Shown here one piece after another: positions 24,567-35,975 of a stretch of DNA of 64,000 bases (within the stretch, counting starts at the first letter, position 1; each line of letters starts with the position of its first letter). The translations under genes were made by a program, and so were the position numbers. Where the stretch lies: NCBI RefSeq assembly GCF_048544455.1, contig NC_133536.1, positions 28,088,152-28,152,151 of the forward strand, read 5' to 3'. The stretch is from Silene latifolia. Its lineage: Eukaryota; Streptophyta; Magnoliopsida; Caryophyllales; Caryophyllaceae. The notes under the pieces were generated by a model. The model did no database searches. It saw nothing but the letters and a program-made list of their open reading frames with translations, and was not told the DNA's origin.

Positions 24567-27411
24567 GCTACATCTCACATTATATATTCACCTTGTTCTT
24601 CAAACGAGTGACGAGCGACCCGTGAGAGTCCGATATATATAAGTCTTGCAAGGTCGGCGGTTCGGTAATTCTAATCATTTATTTAACTCGTTTGCATTTG
24701 ATTTGGTACTTTGGTGTTGACTTGTTTGTATTAAACGGTTTGGGCATGTCAAAAGCATTGTTAGCTCCGAGTTTATTCATCGTTTCATTAGTTTCTTCAT
24801 TGTGTGTAGTCTTTGCTTTCTTTGGGACAAGCAAGGGTTTGGTTTGGGGATGTTTGATGCGTGCCTTATTTATGCGTTTTCTTTATCATTTTGCACGCAT
24901 TTCTATGCATATTAGGTAGAGGCTAACTACTATTCTCTAGTGAATTGGCTACTTTGGGTTATTTTGTATTCTATGCAGATATTGACCTGAATGTGAGATT
25001 TCAAGCAAAAGAACTGTCCCCAGAGTTGCATTTTGAACAATAGTGAAGCCGAAGCTCGGAAACTATCGTCTTGGAGTGCGTGAAGTCGCAAGGAAGCCAT
25101 TATGCTTATGTTGAACGTTGCTGTCTGTTCAGAAAAGTCGATCAATTATTGCTTTCAGTCGATCGATAGGTGGAAAGCTGTGAATCAGTTGATCGACTAT
25201 TCTGGTTGGTCGATCGACCGTTTTATACCTGGCGGAATTCTTTAGTTAGATATTTCGGCCCATTGTTACTTGTTGGACAATTTTAGACTTTAGCTATTTA
25301 AGAATAAGTTGTAAAAAATTTAGGTCATCTTTGATTCACTGCAAAAGCTCTCTTTTACGTTTCTCTGCTCTAAAGTTTGGATCTAGGATTTGTGATCTTT
25401 CTCTTTCGGTAATTAACTTAACCTTGTTCTTCAATTATTTCTTCCCCTTGTTTCTTTACTCTTTCTTAATCTTCTTTTATGTTTAATTGTTATTCTCATT
25501 CTTTCATTATGCTTAATTTAACTATTGGTATTATTGTTAATTTCGTTAATTCGATCATGCGTAGATAATTTCTTATGCTAGGATTTAGGGAATCCATGGG
25601 AAATTAAGGGTTGTTATTAAGGCGATGAGGTCAATTTATCTTTATTAGTCTTTATTGTTAATTGCAACATAAAGTTTTCGAGTAATTAATTAAAGGTCAC
25701 AATTGACTATTTAATTTGATAAATCTCAACCTAAGATCGAAAGCCTGGTGAGGATTAGACCTGTTGCAAACATTAGAGTGCTCTAATAAGTTGCGAGAGC
25801 CCGTTAGAAGCATTCCAGGGCGAATAGCGATCCGAGAGGACCTTTTCACTACCCTTTAAGACTTATAATTGAAATTGACTTATGACCTGTCTTTGATCCG
25901 TAATAATCCATGGTGAACCGACAATCCTAGTATTTCCTCTCTATATTTTGACATCTTCTATCACTCTCTTTTATTTTATTTTAATTGTTTTAGTTAGTAC
26001 AACAAAACAAACAAACCACAGTTGTACAACTGCAAAAAAATTTGTTGCATTGTGATTCATTTTTAAGCCAAAAGAAACAGAGTCCAAGGAACGGTCCACA
26101 ACTGATTGCATTTCATCGCTTTTTGAAGTGTCATTACAGCAAGCCTAACTTCCAAGCTCTATATCTAAATTTTTACTCATGCAAATACTATGATTCTTAT
26201 GTTATTGGAAAATTTGGGATCTTAGCCAAACCATGGATTTTGAATCACCACCATATCAGGTCTATAGCTTGAGCTATGGCCGATGCAATCGGACTACGCA
26301 TTATTGGATAGCCCATGACCTATGTGAAGTAAAAGTTTAAAAACTCAAGATTTAGTCCATGTTTAAGGGTGATTATTTTTGGGAGTGAAAGTTATAGTTT
26401 TCCAATGAGCTACCATTGGCCTTAATATTCATCCGGAGCTAAGAGATATGGCTCCTACAAGATGCTTCTGAATTCCTGAGATGCTCTACCGGCTTTAGCT
26501 CGTCTCCTGTCTTGGGGTCCAATTCAAAATCCGTCTAAGAACCTATGGTATGTAACGGCCAAAAACATTTCTATGATGAGTTTAGAGCATTTTTGTCTAG
26601 GGTCTTTTATCTCAAAGAGGTACCTATCAAAAATTAATTGAGGAATCTTTCCAAGGGTACACATGGTCCTCGGTTTTGAACAATGTGTTTAATGTCGTTT
26701 TCAACCCTTTTTATTTTGATCCAAACCCTACACGGTTTTTAAGGCAACCAAACCAGTCCACATTGCATAAATAAGGAGTTGAGCAAGCAAACAAAGGAGG
26801 GTTGGACTATTAGTTTACTTAATCTTTCTATTGCTTTAATGTCCTTTTCATTTCAGTTTTTGTAAGGCTTTGTAAGGCCTTATTTCTGCCGTTTTTTGTC
26901 CTCAAACCTGCCATTTCGTGACCCTTGGATGTAATATTGGATGTAAGGCAAGGATTATATTGGAGCCTCTATATAAGGAGCTCTAAACTTATGTAAAATT
27001 CAGATTGAGTTGAATTAAATTATGAGTTTGAAAACTGAGTTTGCTACTTAAAATCTTCTTTGCTTAGTGTGCTTGAAGAGGCTCCTTTGCTTAGTGCTTG
27101 GAGTTGGGTGAACCCTTTTCTTAGTGCTTGGGCTAATCCTTAGACTTAATCTATTGCTTCGTGTTCGGATTAAGTCATATCCCTTTTTATTTTCTTTCGT
27201 TTTCAGTCACAATAACAAACGATTTTGATCCCATTTTCGAGACTAAACTTCAATCTTTGAGTTTTAGTCCAACAACTTAGACAGACTTGAATTAGCAGAT
27301 ATAAAACACATATAGCCTCCCCGTGGATACGATCCCGACTTCCATAGCTGCATTAATTAGAGACCAGTTGGTTATTTTTTGATAGGATTGCGACTTGCGA
27401 CAACCGTGTCA
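24567..27411 (+). mobile_element. Ty3/gypsy-like element, right fragment with probable LTR (fossil)
   Basis: This continues the element at 15477-16884. A purine tract GGTTTGGTTTGGGGATG near 24840 precedes TGATGCGTGCC at about 24857. This mirrors the tract and LTR start of the minus-strand element at 58836. The presumed LTR contains TCGATCGA palindromes (about 25138-25222), a polypyrimidine stretch and, near 27310, CCTCCCCGTGGATACGATCC, typical of the end of plant gypsy LTRs. It appears to end near 27411. At about 2.5 kb it is longer than its relative, so 26000-27300 may include another insertion. Broken, with no coding domain seen. Confidence 0.5.
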
Positions 27412-28335
27412 CAGGTAGAGGTCGATGAAAATACACGGTTTCTGATTACTTTTGTGAGACAAAATACAATGGAAGTCCAAGGGGTTAAGGGATAAACATA
27501 TGGAGATGATTGATAAAGAAGGCCTTCATGCCCTAAATCCCGGATTTCTTCCTTTCAGAGAAAAGCCTTCGTCTTCATCGAATGACATAACATTCCGTTT
27601 AAAGTTGGTCCCTGATGGTTTTGACAAATTGGAGGAGAGATCATGTAGTATGTCCTTTTGATTCCGGTCATGGGACTCATAACAATCACTAGTTTATTTT
27701 CTTTAAATTAACATTATGTCTCAAATGAATATTTTAAAATTCGTTTCTTCGTTTGTGGGATGAGGCTTATCGGGTGAGCAACCAGTATATCAACCATGTT
27801 CATGCCAATTCGAATTCGAATTTAATGTGCAGGCTGATTTTTGGCGTGTCACGGTTGCTTGGTTTTTTATTCTTATCAGATTTCTTCCGTTACAGATAAG
27901 GCAACAATTAGTGAGCGCCAGATTGGCTTTGTTTGTGGTCGTTGATAAATCTCTCGTAATAGCTATTAGCTAATGAGGTATTTGAAATCATCGAAGACTT
28001 GAAGTTGCTGAGCTTCGTCGTATAAGATCAAACACAAACCATTTGATATAAGGCTTTTTACGAGTTTGGCTTTGGTATTTAGTACTCTTATACTGATCTT
28101 TCTTATACTTTACAAATTTTTAGTTGACAGAGGGATCTACTGTTTTCTATAGGATCTATAAATTGATTTTCTTTTATGTGGCAGGACTCCCTCCGGAAAT
28201 CCGGGAGAATTTGATTTTACCCATTGTCGAAGAAGATATCCCTCCTTATCTCATATATCTAGCCTCCAAGGAGTTGGCTACATCTTCCACAACTTCCGGT
28301 ATGCTATCTTTTGTCTTCCGTTGTTGAATTTTTTG
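27412..28335 (+). pseudogene. Exon-like scraps of an unrecognised gene
   Basis: I do not recognise this gene. Two stretches look like coding exons. One, around 27515-27650, contains FRLKLVPDGFDKLEER. The other, 28184-28303, encodes LPPEIRENLILPIVEED and is bounded by a good acceptor (TTTATGTGGCAG) and a donor (GGTATGCT). Pyrimidine-rich intron-like DNA lies between them. The MULE at 28336 sits just downstream, in what would be the next intron. No start codon or further exons were found before 32000. This may be a gene fragment carried by a transposon or a dead gene. Confidence 0.3.
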
Positions 28336-28412
28336 CTAAAATGGGCGATTTTGACTAATTATTTAACGAAATGGGTCGACTTTGAAATTAATTACCCAAA
28401 ATGGGTCCACGT
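28336..28412 (+). repeat. Left terminal inverted repeat of the MULE
   Basis: 77 bp, matching the reverse complement of 31608-31684 over its length, with scattered mismatches. Confidence 0.88.
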
Positions 28413-28509
28413 CATACCCGAACCTAGGTTTGTATTTAAGTCGCCATCTCGGTTGGCGACCATACCCAAATTGCAACCAAACCTAAATTTTGTTGTTTTG
28501 ATAACTCAG

Positions 28510-28860
28510 CATGAAAACGCCATGGGGGCTGGCGATTTGGCTTAAAGTAGCCATGCACCTTGGCTACTTGAAATGTGGCAGAATTTGATAATTTGGTGAG
28601 TATGTCTCAGATTCAAGTAGCCATGGGGGCTGGCGATTTGGCCTAAAGTAGCCATGCACCTTGGCTACTTGAAATGTGGCAGATTTTGGTAATTTGGTGA
28701 GTATGTCTCAGATTCAAGTAGCCATGGGGGCTGGTGATTTGGCCTAAAGTAGCCATGCACCTTGGCTACTTGAAATGTGGCAGATTTTGGTGAATTTGGT
28801 GAGTATGAATCAGCTTAAAATCGCCATGGAGGCTGGCCACTTGCCCTAAAGTAGCCATCT
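28510..28860. repeat. Subterminal tandem repeat with GTAGCC/GGCTAC hairpins
   Basis: About three copies of a ~115-bp unit carry AAGTAGCCATGCACC and TTGGCTACTT. Each pair forms an inverted repeat with AAGTAGCC arms. Related AAGTAGCCAAGC motifs sit near the other end (31518-31565). Subterminal repeats of this kind are candidate transposase-binding sites in MULEs. Confidence 0.8.
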
Positions 28861-29151
28861 ACCATGGCGACTATGTTATCTACAACTCTCAAAAACAAGA
28901 TAAATTCATCTTACCCGGAATTGTTTTCCATATCCTTCTTGCATCTCTGTTTTTGGCATGAAAACCCATCATCATGTACAACAACAATGCTCAAATCCGA
29001 TCCAAACGAGACTTTGAAAACCAAAGTAGCTTATATATTACATAGCCCAAATAGTTGAAACATTTTACATAGACCAAAATAACTTAAATTGTCATACAAA
29101 CCAAACTAAAGTAGCTTAAAATATCATACAAACTACTAACATAATACTACA

Positions 29152-31170
29152 CTACTTTCTTCTAACTTGACGGCTTCTCTTTGATCTCCTTGGTTGAGAC
29201 GATGATCCGCCCTCATCTTCCCCTTCTTGTATGGGTGTAAGTTGAGTGACACATTCCACTTGTGTGTTAACATGGGGTGGACTTGGGTGAGGAATGTTTT
29301 GCGGTTGAATGAGATTGTCCATAGTTGGCATGTTCCAAACAATTAAGGGGTTTTGCATCTCATATAACAAATTTCTATAGTTAGGATCAATTGTAGGTGG
29401 CATAGTTGTCATGTACTCGTTCACTTTATGGTAGATGTAAGAATGACCACCCGCCTATTGAGAAAAGAAGTGGGATGTATTATTTAATGATAATGAAGTA
29501 GAAACATAATAAAAATTAAGAGTAAAAAGAGAGACGATGCTTACAAGAGTATCCAAGTCCGATGCACTAGGATTGTAATGATGCTCATGATGGTATTTGT
29601 CGGATAAGATCCGATTGTGAGGACTAACAATCCGACGAGTATGCTCCCGATACCATACCATATATGGATCATGGTGTGACATGAAACCACAATATGGAAT
29701 TACCCTTTCCAACATGTTTTGCTTCCTATTATTCCACTCTTCCACATAACCTCTAAACTCGGAAGCATAATCTCTTGTCTTTCCCCGTTTATCCGTTTTA
29801 TGAAGTAAGGGATAAGTGTCACAATTAGGTGGTATTGTTTGATGCCATCCAAATTGCCTAACACACCTATTAGGGAGATGCATCTCAATAATCTCAAAGC
29901 ATATCAAAGGGGCTACAACAATCCACTCATCCTCGTCCTCATGGCAAATATTGGGAAGATGTTAAAGAATATGTTGTGTGTAAGGTTGCCAAGTGAATTG
30001 TGTCTCTGTAAATTTATCAAACATATCCCTATATGTGACAAGGCCAAGCAACTGGTATGATAACTCCCAATCACCAAATATGTCGGCAATAGCTTTTTGT
30101 TTAGCTTTCCATGCCTTCATATAAGTGATGGTGTAGTTATATTTACTAATTATTTCAATTATAGCATTCACCGACAACCCCCAATCTGCCTCCACAATAT
30201 TTCTAATTACACTACAAATGAAAGTTCTTCGCAAGTTTCGGTGGTCTATAGGCATGGTCTCTCCCAAACATGATGTCTCATGACAACCATTGTATCTCAC
30301 AATAGTAAATGTTTCGGAAACCCCACTTTTTTGGTTGGCTCTTAAGGTCCACTTACATGCTATAGGTTTTCTCCCACATTTATATGTCACCGTGTGAGGT
30401 TTTGACTCATGAATTTTGAAACTTTGATTTACCCTCAAATTATACTCCGTAACTACTTCAGTCAGAGATCTCTTATTAGGAAAAGTTTGACCAACACAAA
30501 ACTCCCCCCCACCATCATAGGGGACAGCCTTTTTCCAATTAACCCAATTATCCCCATGTAATGCATCCAATTTAGGAATACTAGTGAATCCCGGATTTGG
30601 GGCACTAGGAGACACAAGATCAATATCTTCCTCATCATCGTCTGCATCACTAGCATTCTCTAATCTTAAATCAAGATCATCTTCAACTTCATCCCCTTCA
30701 ATATTACCGTCACCTACCTCTACTTCGATATTATTTCTCAACAATAACACATACCGATCATCATTCTCCGACATTATGTTTAACATCCTAGTAAATGACA
30801 CATTTGGTACGATACTTACATTACTCACTTAAGGTTGTTGAAATGCTATTAACTCAACATAAATATCCATAGAACCCGCCTTTGAATGACGTATACTAGC
30901 CCACATCGCTTGTAAAGAATGATCATTATTAAGACTAACAACCTTAAAACATCCAAGACTAGCAAACTTCATCTTCAACATTAATTGATACTTACTACTA
31001 TCAACACCAATGGTTGTGTATACCTCCTTAACAAGATCATTGTAGCTCATGTTACTACTAACAAAAATAAAAGACTCATTTCCACCAACATAGCTTACAC
31101 ACCCATCTCCTTCAACTAATTCACCATTCAAATAACACAATAAGGGGAAATTACTTCTCTCTATAACCAA
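29152..31170 (-). pseudogene. Chimeric MuDR N-terminus / plant mobile domain gene
   Basis: In order on the minus strand: an N-terminal MULE-type domain (about 31170-30829, LLCYLNGELVEGDG); an acidic stretch; the MuDR DNA-binding domain (FCVGQTFPNKRSLTEVV, CKWTLRANQ, SETFTIVRYNGCHETSC); and KAKQKAIADIFGDWELSYQLL (about 30060), the point where a normal MuDR transposase would enter its catalytic DDE domain. Instead the frame continues as a PMD C-terminus: FTWQPYTQHIL, PLICFEIIEMHLPNRC and RQFGWHQTIPPNCDTY. A probable intron (donor near 29542, acceptor near 29455) joins a proline/arginine-rich tail ending at 29152. In-frame stops at 30829-30831 and 29962-29964 interrupt an otherwise continuous frame. 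It lacks the catalytic domain. PMD-MULE associations are known in plants; this exact junction I have not seen. Confidence 0.75.
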
Positions 31171-31607
31171 ATTAAATTAATCTAAAACACTAACAACAAC
31201 CTAAATTCAACTAAACTATCAAATAGATAGAATAATAATCATAAACTAAACTAACTAGCTACTCAAATCAATTGCTAATTAAAAAAAGTTAGTGATAGCT
31301 AATACCTTCAATATGTATGGAAATTGGCCAAGAAATATCCAATTGATTGTTTGATATTACTTAGAGACTAATAATTTGACAATTAATCATTTCAATTGAA
31401 AGATTCAGGGTAGTTTTTGGAGGAGAATTAGCGTTTTAATATTTAGGGTTTGCGATTTTTTTTTATGCGATTTGGGTATGAATCTGGGAAGGGAAGGGGG
31501 AAATATGTCTTCGAAGTAAGTAGCCAAGCGCCTTGGCGATTTGACCTTAAGTAGCCAAGCACCGTGGCGATTTGACCCTTGACCATAGCTTCGTAAATTC
31601 CAAGCCT

Positions 31608-31684
31608 ACGTGGACCCATTTTCGACAATTATTTTGGAAATCGACCTATTCCGTTAAATAATTAGTGCAAATCGCCCATTTTAG
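31608..31684 (-). repeat. Right terminal inverted repeat of the MULE
   Basis: 77 bp, the inverted partner of 28336-28412. Confidence 0.88.
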
Positions 31685-32750
31685 AAACGGATTCTCCCTT
31701 GTTTCTAATTTGAATCTTGGCCTAGCTTCGGAAAAACTATAAGCTAATAGAGAACCTAATTGTCACATAACCTTTTTTTTGAAAATCTCTGAATCGATGA
31801 TTTTAAAGTGCTGTACGTTTTTTTGTCATAGGTTTTGAGGCAGGTTGTGCCGGGTAAAAGAAACTCCTTGAGAATTTTGTCTTCTCTATCCTTTACGCGA
31901 AGGATATTATCTTGTTAAAACATATGCTTAGTTTTGGTTTCGTTAAGGGTGTGTTTGGATAGAAAAAGTGGAGGAAAAGAGAGGGGGGGGGGGGGGGGGG
32001 GAAGGGAAAGGGGAATGGATACGATATTAGTAGGCATCACTCAATCATTGTAGGACCATTCATTATAACATGCATCTGGGAAGTCGATGGCCACTGGTCA
32101 GATAAAAATTACGATGACAAAATACATCAACCATTACAAAGTCATTTGTGTCATACAACTAGGCGAACCAGCCATTCCAAAATGATGGGGAAGTACATTG
32201 AGTAAAGAAGCACTATTGAGTTCAATCACCTAATTGTAGCACCTATTTTGTGGATATCAATATACTACTCTAACAACTCACCAATCACATCAGCCTCAGT
32301 ATTCTATCACCTACTTTGTGAAAGAAGCTACTATTGAGTAAAGTAATCACATTATTAGCTAGCCATTCATTAAACGTCACTAATACAGTCTCAGAAAATG
32401 ATATCAAGAATTTACACACACATTGAAGGTAAAAAAGATTTCTTGATATCTTTCAGCATATGATTATAAAGTAAAAAGATGCAAATGTTCATACAAGAAA
32501 TATATTATAATGAAGACCAAAAAGGGATGCATCTTTAGAAGTAAAAGTTCTTAATACCTTTAACAAGTCCATTTGGCCACCTGTTGAATAGCAAAAGTCC
32601 TAGAAAAAACAAAATCAAACTTTCTTAAATCAAATTTTCACAAAGACATAATGTCAAACTGTCAAGGCAGCTGAATGAAATATCAAAAACTGCAGTGCAA
32701 GGGTCACACTTTGACAAAAACACGTCAACCAAAAGATTTGTAATTGAACA
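31685..32750. other. Non-coding DNA between the MULE and cyclin H copy A
   Basis: No gene is seen. There is a G-run at about 31983-32001 preceded by GGGTGTGTTTGGATAG, a motif common at plant hAT/MITE-type repeat edges. The rest is AT-rich. Cyclin H intron-like sequence probably begins on the right side. Confidence 0.5.
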
Positions 32751-32753
32751 TAC

Positions 32754-33853
32754 CTCCATATCGTCAATAAACCGTTCAATTGAGCGGTACGGTGTGTAAA
32801 CAATTAGATCAAATCCTAAACTCTGTGAAGAAAGGTTACACATAAGTCAACATAATAGTATTGAAATCAAACCAAAAGAGGTAGCTTATTGCTGTTCAAG
32901 ATTTATTGATCCAAGATGAAATAAAGCCGAGAATGCATATGTACCTGAAGGACTAGCATCTCATTATCTAAAATCAATTGTTATCTAGCTGGATAATCTT
33001 ACCAAGGTCCTCAGAAGACGAGTGATTCTCTTCTATCTTACAAGCTAGATATACACAGGTAAGCCTGCAATTTTAAAGAGAAGAATAGATGCTACAAGTC
33101 AACAAAGTGGTTAAAAATGTCTTCAAACAATAAAACTAAAAAGTGATGGATAGTTAGAGCTGTCAACATGATTTCTTCCCCCACATTTCCCAGTTTGATT
33201 TAGCCAAAACCTGTTTGTCCTCTTTCTATAAGTAACCTAAAATGGTGATGTCAACTCAAACGACCGAGTAGAAACGGGGTCTATAGTAAGATTGTTTATA
33301 TTAACAATAGAGGACAATCTTTCTGGATGATAATATAGTTATTAATGGAAACACAAACAGCTAGTTAGATATCGTACATTACATATTTTGGATCATGCTC
33401 CATGACTGACCAATGTAGATAAAACCTCTTGTAATAGATCAATGCAGTCCCCTGAAAACCACCCAGAAATTAGGCAACTATAATGAACCATTATAAGAGA
33501 ATTGCTTGAAATTGCCACATAGCACAACTACGGACCTGAATCTTATGTGGAAAAAAGAAGGCTCGGCAAACTTCATGAATCTTGTTTTCATAAAATGCAT
33601 GCAACATACGTTCAACTTCAACCTTGAGTGGTTTAGCACTAACATGTTTATCACCTTAGCTCAAACAAAGAAGTCCCTCAAAACATCAGAAATATAACAT
33701 TGAATAGATTATAAAACTAGCTTCAAGAGAGAGTAAAAGACATGATCTTATCAAAGCATTACCATTGTTTTCTGAATCCCTTTTCCGTTTAGGATGAGAG
33801 AATGATACATCAGCGTCAATCTCCAAAGAAGATGTACCATACTTCACCAACAC
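32754..33853 (-). pseudogene. CYCH: Cyclin H, partial copy A (exons only, 5' end lost)
   Basis: Cyclin H is the regulatory partner of the CDK-activating kinase (CDKD) in the nucleus. Five exons are readable on the minus strand: 33763-33853 (SLEIDADVSFSHPKRKRD), 33536-33638 ([20 protein letters not shown]), 33378-33451 ([17 protein letters not shown]), 32945-33064 ([14 protein letters not shown]) and 32754-32822 (SLGFDLIVYTPYRSIERF). They have GT/AG borders and match the first cyclin box of plant cyclin H. The first coding exon and the C-terminus are absent. The exon at 32945-33064 is one base shorter than in copy C, which shifts its frame, so this copy is dead. It lies downstream of TOP6A copy A on the same strand, as in the other copies. 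Confidence 0.85.
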
Positions 33854-34000
33854 CGAATATCAATGCACATTTTGTTATGTGGGAAAATGGATTACATAGC
33901 CTAGTGTACATATTCTGAGAATTTTGAGGTGCCAGCCAAAAGAAAACTGAAAAATCTATGTAAAATGTGCACAATAATCAAATTTTAAAAATGAATTGCA

Positions 34001-34079
34001 TTACACACTACACGGGTCGCAAAGATCACAGTCAGTGAATGCAATTTCATCAGCTCCATCAATCGAAGACTGCTGCTTC
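34001..34079 (-). other. Short exon-like 3' piece after TOP6A copy A
   Basis: An AG acceptor at 34080-34081 opens a 25-codon frame containing SSIDGADEIAFTDCDLCDPC and ending in TAA. The equivalent in copy C (57601-57679) is preserved, with a single coding difference; copy B (44733-44809) is two bases shorter. It could be a terminal exon spliced to an upstream gene lost from the segment, or an alternative TOP6A 3' exon. I do not recognise the peptide. Confidence 0.3.
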
Positions 34080-34328
34080 CTATGTGCAAAATAGAAAACA
34101 TAAACATGAAGGCAAGTGGGTATGCATGCAAGAATATTACCACAAACAAAAGAGATGCAACATGAAACCATTGTTTTTCATTCAACTTTCAATGATCACA
34201 TACAAGAAACTCCACACCTTTGGTTTCTAACAACTGTAATTTTTAACATTCGAATTCTAAAATGCAAAGCACAAATAAAAATACAAAACACATAAAACCA
34301 TCTTCCTGAAACAACCTCTCTAGGGGAT

Positions 34329-35585
34329 CTAATAACACGAACCAACAACTACTACTGACACCCAATCGAGCTTCTGCAACTTATGAGGCAAATAATACTC
34401 AGTCAAGTACTGAAAACCAAAAGAACTAAGCGCCTGAATTTCAGCCTTTTTCTTTGTCTGAACCATCCGCTTCAGCTCCTTAACCCAGCCAGGATTATTC
34501 TTCACAAAATCCTCCTTCAACAGATCGTTCCCCACCTTAATATCCTGCTCGGTCATAGGCAACCTACATTGCTCCGGAATCTCATACTTCTCCAAATCAC
34601 TAGGCCTAATCCCTAACCACTTAATATCCTGTGTAATCAAACTATAACTATCATACGACATATTCTTCGACCCACACCCATAAACCGACAATATCTTCAA
34701 CCCATATGGATCACCATCCACCAATGCCAAAACACGTAACCCCAACTTCCGCTGAATCTTACTAAGAAACAACCTGGTAGCGACATCAGGCTGTCCTTTC
34801 CCCGTAATAATAATACAAGGAAATCGATTATAAAACTCATCCTCGGCCAATCTCAAAAACACATCATCTTTTTCCACTATTAGAACAAACAATGCATCAG
34901 TTTCCTGGGTAATAATCTCAACACCATCAATATTGACCGGTATCACTTTCCCACTTAGTCCCATTTTAGCACAATCAATCTTATGACCCTTTTCGGTAAA
35001 TACTAATCTTCCGATCACCGCTCCTTTTGTCGGCGCCATCACACCCAAACTTGACCGAGTAAAACCAACCATACACGCAACATCATCCAAAACGGCGTCG
35101 CTCTGAGTCTGATCCTGAAACAAAGGCACATCATTATAATACAAATCACGCTTCGTAACATGAATACCTTTACGAGCCACCTGGTGAAGAAGCGCAAGAA
35201 TACGCGCAGTAATGGTTGCTTTACGAACAGTAGAGACGGATTTAAACATGCGACTAGATGGATTGTTTTTAGGAATCAAACATTTCCGTGTAGGATGGAA
35301 AAGATGGCTAGAAGGAGCACGTGAAGGTACCGAGAAGCTAAAGCCTTTACCGGTGTTGATTGATTCGGCAGCATCCGAAATTAGGGTTTCGATTTTTTCC
35401 TGGACTTGTGAGGGTTTGGCGCGGGTGACTTCAACAAAATTACAATTGCGTGTGGATGTGAATGCTAACTCATCGGGGTCGCGGTCAGAAGGTGGTGTGA
35501 GTGCGATGTCGTAGGGGATATCGTAGGGGTCGTTTTCAAGCTTGGAGTTGATATCTCGATCCGATTCAAGGTCGGTGAGGATCAT
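34329..35585 (-). CDS. TOP6A: DNA topoisomerase VI subunit A, copy A
   Basis: Plant TOP6A (SPO11-3/RHL2/BIN5 in Arabidopsis) is the DNA-cleaving subunit of nuclear topoisomerase VI, needed for endoreduplication and cell growth. The start chosen is the ATG at 35585, shared by all three copies. The frame is uninterrupted and has no intron. Residue 150 is the catalytic Tyr in [12 protein letters not shown]. The Toprim domain shows Glu238 in IVEKD and Asp290/Asp292 in [10 protein letters not shown]. The end ([14 protein letters not shown]) matches the family. Compared with recalled Arabidopsis SPO11-3 it keeps conserved [11 protein letters not shown] and KNMSYDS, where copy C differs. The usual TGA after DWV is changed to TCA, adding nine residues (SVVVVGSCY). 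A TATA box lies at 35647-35654. It is probably the best candidate for a working copy, but expression is unknown. Confidence 0.9.
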   Translation of the reverse strand: MILTDLESDRDINSKLENDPYDIPYDIALTPPSDRDPDELAFTSTRNCNFVEVTRAKPSQVQEKIETLISDAAESINTGKGFSFSVPSRAPSSHLFHPTRKCLIPKNNPSSRMFKSVSTVRKATITARILALLHQVARKGIHVTKRDLYYNDVPLFQDQTQSDAVLDDVACMVGFTRSSLGVMAPTKGAVIGRLVFTEKGHKIDCAKMGLSGKVIPVNIDGVEIITQETDALFVLIVEKDDVFLRLAEDEFYNRFPCIIITGKGQPDVATRLFLSKIQRKLGLRVLALVDGDPYGLKILSVYGCGSKNMSYDSYSLITQDIKWLGIRPSDLEKYEIPEQCRLPMTEQDIKVGNDLLKEDFVKNNPGWVKELKRMVQTKKKAEIQALSSFGFQYLTEYYLPHKLQKLDWVSVVVVGSCY

Positions 35586-35646
35586 ATTGTTGGATTGATG
35601 ATGTTTCAATGGGTTAATGGGTTAATGACTTGATGTTTTGGATGCT

Positions 35647-35654
35647 CTTTTATA
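35647..35654 (-). promoter_or_regulatory. TATA box upstream of TOP6A copy A
   Basis: TATAAAAG on the minus strand, about 60 bases before the ATG. The same box lies at the same distance before copies B (46381-46388) and C (56026-56033). Confidence 0.6.
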
Positions 35655-35689
35655 TGATGGTAATGGCGTGCGTACTTAGAAATCCTAAT

Positions 35690-35970
35690 GGGCTTTGTAT
35701 GTTATCTCGTCTATATTTCTATCTAGACATGTGATTTGTAAAACCCGTATTTATCGGGGTTGAACCACAAGGATGGCGGGCGTTTCTACCTAGCTCGTTC
35801 AAGTCTCAATTTAGCCTAAGCAAATAAAACAGGTTGTTGATTATAAACTAATATGCAAACTAGATATGAAAATAAGGTAATATAAAAAGTAATTGATCAA
35901 ATATGGGAAAAATTAAAGCCTTTGGGTTCACTTGGGTAATAGAGCATGAAATAAGGTTAAAATGAGATAT
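35690..35970 (-). other. TOP6A upstream region, LTR-like
   Basis: No gene is seen. The sequence contains GGGGTTGAACCACAAGGATGG and CTAAGCAAATAAAACAGG. These resemble the ends of plant gypsy LTRs, where a CCTTGTGGTTC block precedes the LTR end. The block is shared by all three copies, so it predates the duplications. Copy A stops near 35970, where copy B begins inside a cyclin H exon. Confidence 0.4.
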
Positions 35971-35975
35971 GACCA

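Larger units (their letters stand above)
28336..31684 (-). mobile_element. Mutator-like element (MULE) with 77-bp inverted ends
   Basis: The ends 28336-28412 and 31608-31684 are inverted copies starting CTAAAATGGGCGATTT and ending at GGGTCCACGT. They differ at several positions, so the element is not new. It carries one minus-strand transposase-like gene and, near the left end, a three-fold subterminal repeat. I could not match the expected 9-bp target duplication: AATTTTTTG is on the left and AAACGGATT on the right. That suggests rearrangement or decay after insertion. The transposase catalytic region is missing, so it cannot be autonomous. Confidence 0.85.

Noticed and set aside
26042-26272. 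76-residue ORF in the gypsy-like LTR region
   Set aside because: No recognisable domain, not kept in the related element, and base composition like its surroundings.
31983-32001. Long G run (also 9895-9915 and the C run 3525-3537)
   Set aside because: Probably simple homopolymers, with length uncertain in the assembly. No feature built on them.
35212-35514. 100-residue ORF antisense to TOP6A, present in all three copies
   Set aside because: It is open only because it opposes the conserved TOP6A frame. Copies are near-identical anyway.
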